Of a stretch of 64,000 nt of DNA, positions 47,901 to 57,640 are shown piece after piece. The notes under the pieces are model-generated. The model saw only the letters and a program-made list of their open reading frames with translations, ran no database searches and was not told the DNA's origin. This DNA comes from Lojkania enalia (Eukaryota > Ascomycota > Dothideomycetes > Pleosporales), in the NCBI GenBank assembly GCA_010094045.1, contig ML986752.1:38397-102396 (forward strand). The letters are read 5' to 3'. Both the position numbers and the translations under genes were made by a program. How positions within the stretch are numbered: the first letter of the stretch is position 1; each line of letters begins with the position of its first letter.

Positions 47901-49581
47901 TCATCGCTGGCTTGCAAGCTGAACCAGCCACCGTTCCAGATCAGCCATAATACGCTCCCCAAACGTTACATCGACAGCGTTATCCGGCCAGTCCGCGCTG
48001 ACGCACATTCCCCGTCCAGCCACACTGACAGGAGAAATCTCAATGGCAGCAGCGGGGATCTCGGCGCTGAGACCAAACTGCGCCCGGTCGATGGACCATT
48101 TCTGGTCGTCAGGCTCGGACGTGCTCCCGTTCAGGACACCCACATTGGTCACCAGCCACGAGAATTGGCGCGTCTTTTTAGCCATGTTACTCATCGTCTT
48201 CTGCCAGTCCGTGACGTACTGGAACAGCCCTACTATGTCGTTCCGCAGCCCGGCTTCCACCTTGCGCACTATCTCCAGCCGATTCTGTGCCGACACTGCC
48301 CAGAGCTCGCGTTGGAGCTCGGCGGACAGATTTATTCCCTCGTCGCTATTACATGTAGCTGGCAGCTTGCAGCGAATTCGTGCCACTAGCTCCGTCTCGA
48401 ACCTATGGGGCAACTGGGTCACGTAGTTGCCTACTGCTTTGTTAGAGCTACCCCACGGAGCGTCTGGCGGAGCCGCAGGTAAATTCCGGCGGTGGTCCAT
48501 AATGGTAGAGCTCTGGAAGGCCGGGGCGGCCGTGCTGTTGAGGCGCAATGAGAAGGCAATGAGGGACAATCCTTGCAGCAGGCCGGTGATTGTAGTCTTG
48601 TTCTGTCGGCAGAGGGCTTGAATTTCGTCAGCACAAATACTGGGAGATGTCTCAGTCTACTAATTGTATTGGGATAACCTGCCTAGAATCGCAGATAGAG
48701 ATCCATCATCCATGAAGAAGGCCCGGAACTGGGTTTTGTACGGAGAGGTACGAATTGGGCACCAGGCCGCTTGAGACACATCGCGACTAAGACGGTTAAG
48801 AAATTGAGGCCGAAACTCCTCCCAAAGTGACTTGGCAAAGTACTTGGGATCTAAAGGAAGACTCTTCAAGCTCTCAATTGGGATTGGAAGCATGGGGGGC
48901 GCTTCAGGTAGTCTTAGGATATCGCCATCCAAGCCCGACCGCTTATATGCTCCGTTCTCAGCGGTAGCAGTATCAAGAATCTCGAGAAAATCTTCGTGCC
49001 AGATCTTGGCGCCTGCGCCGTCGAATTGGGGGTGATTGAAAGCGATTAGGACCTCTAGGATAGGAGCATCTCCTTGCCGAATGATGGTAATCTTCCAGCC
49101 TGGCTGCTTGGCCCAAGTCTCGAGGTCTGGGAAACGCTCATCGAGCTGAATGCGAAAGGTTTCCTGGATCGTTTGTTCGAAGTCGTCATGATCTTCACCT
49201 CCAAGGTAAATCCATTTGATATGTTGTGCTAAGTCGAGACTCGGCAGCTGGATCCACGAGGGAGTCTTGGAAGTACCATCAATCATGCCAACTTGCATCA
49301 TCGGATGTCTCATAATGGTATCCACGACAGCAACCTTGATTACCTTCTCCATTTGGGTCCGGGACTCTGCCACAAGACGTGGCGGAACGACATAGCGACA
49401 TGAGAGAACAGTGCTACGATACTGGTCTAATAGATACATAGCTAGTTGGTACGTCTCGCTAGACACACGCTCGTTGGTTAGATATCGTACCATGCTACAT
49501 TGATGCGATTGCAGGTGCTTACTTGATTCCGAATTTGCGCAGCACCACCGCCTCTTTGCCGTGGTTCACCTTGTTTGCCAT
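47901..49581 (-). CDS. Alcohol acetyltransferase-like (AATase family) acyltransferase, three exons, 525 aa
   Basis: Exons on the minus strand: 49,581-49,523, 49,458-48,679 and 48,639-47,901 (1,578 bp). The first intron is typical (GTAAGC, branch site CTAAC, CTAG, 64 bp). It joins KFGI to NETYQLAMYLLDQYRSTV, a usual AATase-type N-terminus. The second intron (GTTATC...CCCAG, 39 bp) is very short but required: it removes TAG stops and joins SAILG to SICADEIQALCRQNKTTITG. The protein has HPQFDG at residues 162-167, the HxxxDG active-site motif of the chloramphenicol-acetyltransferase/condensation fold. I see no clear DFGWG motif near the C-terminus. Likely role: transfer of an acetyl or other acyl group from CoA to an alcohol, in ester or secondary-metabolite formation; the substrate is unknown. 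The ATG sits in GAAGCATGG. No RIP damage. Confidence 0.85.
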
Positions 49582-49859
49582 GCTTCATTGCTAGCGCGAC
49601 TAATCTAGAAGTTGATTGATTCTAAGGTTCCTAGTAGATTTGAAAGTTGCTCAAGTGGGGAGTATATTGATGGCTACTTATGTAGGAAGGGTTTGCTGCT
49701 GAGCCTTTGTAGGCCCGCGCCCTAGGAGCTAGCCCGAATCGTCATAGCGACGAGGTTTGTGCTACCACTTCACCCCGCACCACCTCAAGTGAAAGAAGGG
49801 CGCTCTTATGTACGCTTCTCGAACAATGATTTGGGTAAAAATGGAACTAATATATATAA
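49582..49859. other. Upstream region of the acetyltransferase-like gene
   Basis: Normal composition up to the next transposon fragment. It should hold the promoter of the minus-strand gene. No clear motif seen. Confidence 0.4.
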
Positions 49860-50258
49860 TATCACCATCAGAGCACAGGTAAACAAATCGAGCTAAGCTC
49901 GGCTATATAGTTCCTGCGCACATAGGGTTCTTGCGCACCCGCACCAACACGCGTATCCACCAAATAATCGTGATTTCTCTCCACACCAGCTATTTACTAT
50001 GGATACTCGCGAAAAGGCAATTTAGCTAGCTATCAGCGATTATTACGCAGGTCTCTATCCTAGCAAACGAGCTGCGGTGAAGGCCTACAACATCCCAGAA
50101 TCGACCCTACAAAATCGCCTGAATGGCGCGACAAATAGCGCGACCAGCCATTAATACTAGTAGCAGCTCACCTCTAAGTAAGAAGAATTCTTGGTTGAAT
50201 AGATACTAGAAGAAGACGCCCGTGCCTGCCCCCTCTTCACACGCTCGAGCCCGCGACA
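49860..50258 (+). mobile_element. 5' fragment of a pogo/Fot1-type transposon with transposase N-terminus
   Basis: The presumed start codon is at 49,999-50,001 (MDTREKAI). The frame gives an HTH of the pipsqueak type (YYAGLYPSKRAAVKAYNIPE, STLQNRLNG), then EEFLVE and ILEEDARACP, typical of the DNA-binding half of Fot1/pogo transposases. It contains TAG stops and is cut at about 50,258, before the DDE core. The upstream stretch has a repeated TTCCTGCGCAC / TTCTTGCGCAC motif (49,910-49,940), consistent with a transposon terminus. It differs from the 1,854-bp family and is only lightly RIPed. It marks the edge of the gene island. Confidence 0.68.
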
Positions 50259-51057
50259 GGGTTGTCAAAAATAAAATTATCGTACTTGGCGATTATTTTA
50301 TGCTGAATAATATACGATATTATCGGATAATTTAGCGCACAAGCTATCTTTCCTTACCAAAATTTATCTCTCATTATACGAAAGCTATTTTCTTTACTAT
50401 TATAGCTTTATAGGATAGCTCTCTAGTTTCTCTTAACTCTTTTAAATCGCTCGAAGTCTCTAGTAGTATAAGTTAGAAAAATACGTCTAGTATCTATCAA
50501 TACTATTACAATCTATTAAAAGATAAGCTTATATAAGATAGTTAAAATTAAAAGCTATATTACTACTCTTTCTATTTATATAGTATATTATTAACTATAA
50601 ATATTTAATACTATCTTTAATTAAAGTACTAGATTAAATTTAATAGACTTATCTTATATATAAAAGTAATAGTAGTAAACTAACTTTAAAAACTTTAGAA
50701 ATAAGTATTAATTAATAATAAGATAAGTAAACTAAACTTATTAGTTTTAAAAAATACTTTAAATAATATATTCTACTATTAAAGCGGCTAAACTATTAAA
50801 GCGGCTACTTTTTCTTAATATAATAAATACTATATATAAAAAGTTAATTTATTTAATACTAATAAGAGATCTTATATATAATATACTTTTATTTAATTTA
50901 GAATTTTCTCTACTATCCTTTTAGTATATATAAGTATTATATCTATATCTAGTCTTATTATAATTACTATAGTAGCGTTAAACTAGTTAAACTCTTTTTT
51001 AAGTATTAGTACTATAAGTTTTCTTAAAGGGTTAAGAGTTTATAGATACTTTAATAG

Positions 51058-52562
51058 TTATATATAAAAATCTCTTACTATATAATATTATACTACTATA
51101 CTAAATATACTTTCTTTTATATATTTTATACTTAGTTACTTCTTCTAATTACCTTTTAAACTTAAAGTTATAAGTTTAAAGAAGTATATTCTAATATAGT
51201 ATTAATTTAGCATCTTTTATAAGTTGTAAGAATCTTTCTTATACTTCTTTTAGTAATTATATAAAGAACTTTTATATAAGTATTAATTATAATCTAAATT
51301 TATATATATTACTTAGAGTTTTAGACTATTAGAAGTCTTCTTATAAAAGTAGTTCTAGTAGAGTATATAATTATATATTAAGATAATCTAATATAACCTA
51401 CACATTTAGAGAAATAATTCCTATTACTTTAAAGGCCTTTTAATAGTTCTTATACGTAAATACGTTAAAAAACGCGTTTTTAAAGGCTAGAAGAAAGCCT
51501 TCTTTATTAATATAATAGATATATTAGTATACTAAGTTTTATATATATTATAAGTACTTTAGTTTTAATAGTAAAAAGTAAAATATATTAAGAAGCTAAA
51601 GTATATATAATAAATAAGAAGGTATATAAAGTATTAGAATCTTTTATATAAGATAGTAATCTTTAAATTTCTAGTTAAGGTAGCCTTTATAGCCGTCTAA
51701 AATAAGTAGCTTATATAATTCTATTTAACGCATCTTTATATACTTATTAAAATACTTTAGCTACTTAAGACTAAATATATTATTTATCTAGCCGTTCTTA
51801 GAGACTAAAATTTTCCAATTATATAATATATCTACTTCTTTATACTATATAGAAATATAGACGTATTCTTTATATATAATAAATAGTAGAGTCGCGTATA
51901 TAGTAGTATAAATATTCTAGATAACTATAACCTACTTATAATTATCTAACTATATAAGAGTAGGCTTTATATAATATTTTAAACCTATAATAACCTTTAT
52001 AATACTAATAATATCTATCTAAAAGCCTATTTTATTAAAGTTGTAGATATTATTATTATATATTTTATACGAGCTTAAACTATATATTAATAACCTCTAG
52101 ATTCTCTTATTTTATTCTTTAATAATCCTTTACTTAATTAAAGGCTATTTTAAACTTATTTATATATGCTATAAATCGTTTAAACTAATTCTTTCTTATA
52201 GATATTATATTATATATACCTAATAGTTTATCTACTATATCTACTACCTTATATAGTTAGAGCGTAAATCCTCGTAAATTAAGGTTAAGAATATATTATA
52301 CAATTGTTTATTCTTCAATTACTATAAGCTTCTAGTAATTTAGTTATATATAAGAGCGAAACGCGATTCTATAAAGTTAAGTAGAGAATTGTTAATATTA
52401 TAAATTAAAAGCTATAGTAGCGCGTTATACGCTCTTAAATTAGCCTAATTTATACGCCTATAAGATAAGCTCAATTCTACCTTCTTATTAAATTAATAGA
52501 AGGTTATATTGTAGATTTATTATAGTTCGTACGTAGTGTTTATAATACTAAGAAAAAGTAGC
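51058..52562. repeat. 1,505-bp block, first copy (before the gap)
   Basis: The block appears identical to 52,573-54,077 wherever compared (offset 1,515). It ends exactly at the first base of the 17-bp tandem array, the point where an assembler would be expected to break. Confidence 0.9.
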
Positions 52563-52572
52563 NNNNNNNNNN
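52563..52572. other. Assembly gap (10 N)
   Basis: Ten unknown bases between two copies of the same 1,505-bp sequence. The true gap size is probably negative, meaning overlapping contigs. Confidence 0.98.
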
Positions 52573-54077
52573 TTATATATAAAAATCTCTTACTATATAA
52601 TATTATACTACTATACTAAATATACTTTCTTTTATATATTTTATACTTAGTTACTTCTTCTAATTACCTTTTAAACTTAAAGTTATAAGTTTAAAGAAGT
52701 ATATTCTAATATAGTATTAATTTAGCATCTTTTATAAGTTGTAAGAATCTTTCTTATACTTCTTTTAGTAATTATATAAAGAACTTTTATATAAGTATTA
52801 ATTATAATCTAAATTTATATATATTACTTAGAGTTTTAGACTATTAGAAGTCTTCTTATAAAAGTAGTTCTAGTAGAGTATATAATTATATATTAAGATA
52901 ATCTAATATAACCTACACATTTAGAGAAATAATTCCTATTACTTTAAAGGCCTTTTAATAGTTCTTATACGTAAATACGTTAAAAAACGCGTTTTTAAAG
53001 GCTAGAAGAAAGCCTTCTTTATTAATATAATAGATATATTAGTATACTAAGTTTTATATATATTATAAGTACTTTAGTTTTAATAGTAAAAAGTAAAATA
53101 TATTAAGAAGCTAAAGTATATATAATAAATAAGAAGGTATATAAAGTATTAGAATCTTTTATATAAGATAGTAATCTTTAAATTTCTAGTTAAGGTAGCC
53201 TTTATAGCCGTCTAAAATAAGTAGCTTATATAATTCTATTTAACGCATCTTTATATACTTATTAAAATACTTTAGCTACTTAAGACTAAATATATTATTT
53301 ATCTAGCCGTTCTTAGAGACTAAAATTTTCCAATTATATAATATATCTACTTCTTTATACTATATAGAAATATAGACGTATTCTTTATATATAATAAATA
53401 GTAGAGTCGCGTATATAGTAGTATAAATATTCTAGATAACTATAACCTACTTATAATTATCTAACTATATAAGAGTAGGCTTTATATAATATTTTAAACC
53501 TATAATAACCTTTATAATACTAATAATATCTATCTAAAAGCCTATTTTATTAAAGTTGTAGATATTATTATTATATATTTTATACGAGCTTAAACTATAT
53601 ATTAATAACCTCTAGATTCTCTTATTTTATTCTTTAATAATCCTTTACTTAATTAAAGGCTATTTTAAACTTATTTATATATGCTATAAATCGTTTAAAC
53701 TAATTCTTTCTTATAGATATTATATTATATATACCTAATAGTTTATCTACTATATCTACTACCTTATATAGTTAGAGCGTAAATCCTCGTAAATTAAGGT
53801 TAAGAATATATTATACAATTGTTTATTCTTCAATTACTATAAGCTTCTAGTAATTTAGTTATATATAAGAGCGAAACGCGATTCTATAAAGTTAAGTAGA
53901 GAATTGTTAATATTATAAATTAAAAGCTATAGTAGCGCGTTATACGCTCTTAAATTAGCCTAATTTATACGCCTATAAGATAAGCTCAATTCTACCTTCT
54001 TATTAAATTAATAGAAGGTTATATTGTAGATTTATTATAGTTCGTACGTAGTGTTTATAATACTAAGAAAAAGTAGC
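52573..54077. repeat. 1,505-bp block, second copy (after the gap), probably an artefact
   Basis: Identical to 51,058-52,562. Other repeats in this window differ by many RIP transitions, so perfect identity over 1.5 kb argues for the same locus assembled twice. Confidence 0.9.
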
Positions 54078-54190
54078 CGCTTTAATAGTTTAGCTGCTTT
54101 AATAGTTTAGCCGCTTTAATAGTTTAGCCGCTTTAATAGTTTAGCCGCTTTAATAGTTTAGCCGCTTTAATAGTTTAGCCGCTTTAATAG
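54077..54190. repeat. 17-bp tandem repeat array in the right terminus of the type-2 transposon
   Basis: Seven copies of CCGCTTTAATAG joined by TTTAG (six full 17-bp units plus 12 bp). The second unit has CTGC instead of CCGC. The left terminus (50,776-50,814) has only two inverted copies. Confidence 0.93.
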
Positions 54191-55153
54191 TAGAATATGT
54201 TATATATAATATTAGTATAGAGATATACCTCTAATATTATAAAAGGGTATCTAGAACTAAAATATCTAGCTAAATTAGACTAGTATTAATTTAAGAATAT
54301 TAAAGAAATAATTTTACTTCTATAATTATATTTTATTATAGGTAATAAAGAGATAGAGTTATAATAGGCGTTTTAGGTCTTAAAAATAAATAAGAGAGAA
54401 GTATTCTCAACTTTTAAAGCTTACTTTATTAGTACAGCTATTAGAGGATCTATATTCTAATCTAAATAGTTCTTCTACCTATAGGATAAAATTCTCTCTA
54501 ACTTAAGAATACTAAACCTTAGCTTTAAACTTATATAGAAAGACTTTTTTAATACTATAGTCGCCTACTTAATAGCTTATAATATAGAAAGGAGAAATAT
54601 TTCTAACCTTCTAGAATAAACTATTAGCCTATAAGTTATAGCTAAAATAAATTTAGATTAGTATTAGAAGGCTTCTAAGAGTTTATCTAAGGTAATCTAT
54701 AATTTAATACTATTCTAATCTACTCTAGTATTAATACTTTATTCTACTATAATCGCTTTTTAATAATCTAGTAAGACTTCTATATCTAAAAGGTATATAA
54801 CCTTAGATAATTACTATAACTATAGTAAACTAGAATACTTTATAAATAAATATATAGTTTTTAAAGTATAAGAGATAAAAGTTAAATAAAAGAAGATTAA
54901 AAAAGAAAAGTTTTTAGACGTAAATAAGTACTATCTAGATAGTTTTTAGGTAGAAAATAGAGATATTTAGGAAAACCTTCTATCTTAAACTTAAGTAAGT
55001 ATTACTTATTAAATATCGATTTATTATATTTATTTGAAGGAAAGTACTTCTAAATCTCTACTATTCTATATTTAAAAGGCGTTAGTATATAATTAATCAC
55101 TCTTATTAATACTAGTATCTAAGACTTTCTATTCTTTAATTTTATAGTAGTTA

Positions 55154-57007
55154 ACGTACCTTATAAGCGAGCGGCCTATATAAGCGAGCGGTCTACCCTA
55201 TTACTAAAACGCGACACCTAAGCTTTCAACAATAATATAACAACGAAATAATAAGAATACAGCCTAAAACGAGAATTAAGTAAACTTAGCCCTCTTAACT
55301 ACTAAAAGAGGCTAAATAAATAGCGAAAGACGCGCTGCTTTAATATTTAACGCAATTTAAACAACCGTATACTAATAATATACTAGAATCCGCTTATAGC
55401 ACAATTATAAGCCTAACTTAAAGAGACTAATAAAACCTAAAGAGGAGGTTATTATCTAATATATACTTGACCTAGATTCGCGAGGATTTACGCTTATTTT
55501 AGCCGCTATATAAGATATAGCTAATAGTTTACTTACTAAACGTAGTATAGGCTAGATTAGTATATATTAGCCTAGGAACTTTATTAGACGTACTCTTAAA
55601 CTTAAGATACGCCTAAATCGGCCTTATAATTACTAGAAAATTCTATACGAAGATCCTAAGATAATTAAAGGCTAGTTTAAGCTTATACAGCGTACTAAGG
55701 AGAAGTATAGTATTATAGATAAGGATATATATAACTTCAACAAATCTAGCTTTCGAATAAGTGTTATCTTATTATAACTAGTTATTATAGGTATAGAGAG
55801 ATATAATTAACTAAAGGTAATTTAATTAGGTAATTATAAATAGATTTTAGTAATTTAGGGGATTAATACTACTAGCTAAATACTCCCACCCTTTATTATT
55901 ATCGCTGGCTACTACTATCTCTCTACCTGGTATAAAGGCGATAATATACCTAAGAACTGGGCTATTACAGTTAATAAGAACAGCTAGATAATAAATAAAC
56001 TCGGTATTAAATAGTTAAAGCACTTTTATAAGTATATAAGAGATTATATAGTAGGCGCGCGTCGACTACTAATCTTTAATAGCTATAATAGTTATAACTT
56101 ACTTAATTTCCAGAAACTCTATAAAGAATAGGGTATTATTCTACTCTATATACTAGTTTATTTATTATACCTATTATAGTTACTAGATATAGGCTATTTC
56201 TTACTATTAAAGTATATATATAGAAATCAGATCTTAGTCTTAGCACGTAATTATATCAACTATATTATAAAACTTAAGTTCTTTCCAGCCTTTAAAGCTG
56301 CTTTTAATATATTAATTATAAAGGATAATATCTATATAAGCTTTTAAGGAGCTAGTCTAGTCCTGTTTAATCTAGAAGCAGTACTTTTAAAGCTTAATAT
56401 AAAGCTTTATACACTAATACTACTAGTATAAGATAATACCCTATAAGAAGTAAAAATACTAAGTAACGCGCGCGAGCTAGAAGCTCAATTAATATTAATT
56501 TATAATTGGATTTAAAGAGATATAAGATTTTCGCTAGCTTCTATTATTAAGAAGCTAAATCAGCTTAAGAAAGGCTCTATAAAAGCGATGTATCAGATCG
56601 GGTTAATATATAATAAAATCGTCAGCCTTTAAGAAACGAATAAAGTAGTAATAAAACGGAAACAGCGGAAAAAAATGTAGATTTAAGCGCAAGGGACCCT
56701 AATAAAAGTATAAGAAGAGATAATTATTGCTAAAAAGGATGATAAGGAGGAAACTCGGGCTATAATACGCTAATTTAGGGTGCGATTAGATATAAGCGGA
56801 CAGCATAAAGTACGCTATAGCCGCTACAGTAAGACTAGGTATAATTCTCGTATATACTAGAAGGATGCAGAGGTCTCTATAGAATAATCGCGCAAGTTGT
56901 AAATTGCTATTATATTATTTAGTTGTTAAGCTATACGTATATAAAGGTTGAAAAAGTTAATAGGGTGGACCGCTTACTTATATAGGCCGCTCACTTGTAA
57001 GGTATAT
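55154..57007 (+). mobile_element. Fot1/pogo-like transposon, 1,854-bp family, copy 3 (best preserved)
   Basis: Left terminus ACGTACCTTATAAGCGAGCG, right terminus ending GGTATAT (RIPed GGTACGT), flanked by TA (55,152-55,153 and 57,008-57,009). Inserted at the end of Gypsy-4 gag. It has the least altered reading frame of the four copies, but many TAG/TAA remain. Confidence 0.93.
55390..56890 (+). pseudogene. Fot1/pogo-type DDE transposase remnant
   Basis: One frame reads: a DNA-binding-region end (DLDSRGFTLILAAIQDMANS and RNFIRRTPKLKIRLNRPYNQ, stops read as Gln), then DIYNFNKSSF (about 55,725; the family has DIYNFDETGF, so the first catalytic Asp is now Asn). The block LLIFNSYNSYNLLNF (about 56,070) corresponds to LLILDGHESHNSLEF, where the second Asp is also Asn. 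LLYLLQLLDIGYFLLLK (about 56,160-56,210) corresponds to HLLQPLDVGCFSPLK. At the C-terminus, RYSRYSKTRYNSRIY (about 56,815-56,860) is a CCHC zinc knuckle with every Cys and His changed to Tyr or Ser. It is catalytically dead. Confidence 0.85.
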
Positions 57008-57640
57008 TAGATCGCTCTTCTAAGCTCTATATATATTAATATAATACTTACCCTTTAAAATTACTATTAAAGGTTTTTAGGACTAAATTTAAACTCTAGA
57101 TAATTAGTATATTTACTTATACTTGTAAATTAATAGGAGAACTATCTAAAACTATCTATTTATTATTATAAATCTAGATACTTAAAATTATATTATTAGT
57201 ATTAAATAGTTATATTATTTTTAACTCTAGCTAGATACGGATAAGAATTAGATTATATAGCTTTCTAAGTATTCTACTATTTATAATTCTTTACCTCCTC
57301 TTCTTATACAATTAACTTAGCTAGTATATAATAAGGAGGTAGAGCTAGATATCTAGCAACATAATACTCTATAGGAAAAGAACTAATATTAGTAGTTTTA
57401 TAGTCTAACTATCTATTATATTAAGGGTCTACTAAAACTATTAAAACTATATTAATCTTTTATAATCTATAGTCTAAATAAGCTTAGAGTTTCTATACGC
57501 CTATATATAATAAAGTCTAAATCTAATCTAAAAGAAGTCTATTCTTCTATTATCGCTTTTATCTTAGCTAATACTTTCTACTTTAATATAAAAAGGAAAG
57601 AGAACGAGTTTTTCTCTACATTTCTATACGAAATTAAGCA
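57008..57640 (+). pseudogene. Gypsy-4 protease and linker remnant
   Basis: This lies between the Fot1-like insert and reverse transcriptase. A beta-rich stretch (about 57,100-57,250) fits a retropepsin, but the catalytic DSG is not clear. The assignment rests on position in the element. Confidence 0.45.

Larger units (their letters stand above)
50776..54190 (-). mobile_element. Fot1/pogo-like transposon of a second type, apparent length inflated by an assembly duplication
   Basis: The ends are CTATTAAAGCGGCTAAACTA at the left and its inverse at the right, with TA on each side (50,774-50,775 and 54,191-54,192). The terminal repeats are built from a 17-bp unit (CCGCTTTAATAGTTTAG), two copies at the left and seven at the right. 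The minus strand encodes a DDE transposase (FENGQINNTFSLEWLRHFNK-like, LLILDNYKSYLNQNF, LLQLLDVAYFLLLK). The visible 3,415 bp contains a 1,505-bp block twice around a run of N. Without the duplicate and gap it is 1,900 bp, a normal Fot1 size. It is inserted in Gypsy-4 gag. RIP-degraded. Confidence 0.85.

Noticed and set aside
47781..48426. Plus-strand open frames of 202 and 127 codons
   Set aside because: They run antisense to the third exon of the acetyltransferase-like gene, which has clear family features and consistent introns.
54077..54190. CRISPR-like regular 17-bp repeats
   Set aside because: The units are directly adjacent without unique spacers and form a transposon terminus in a fungal genome.
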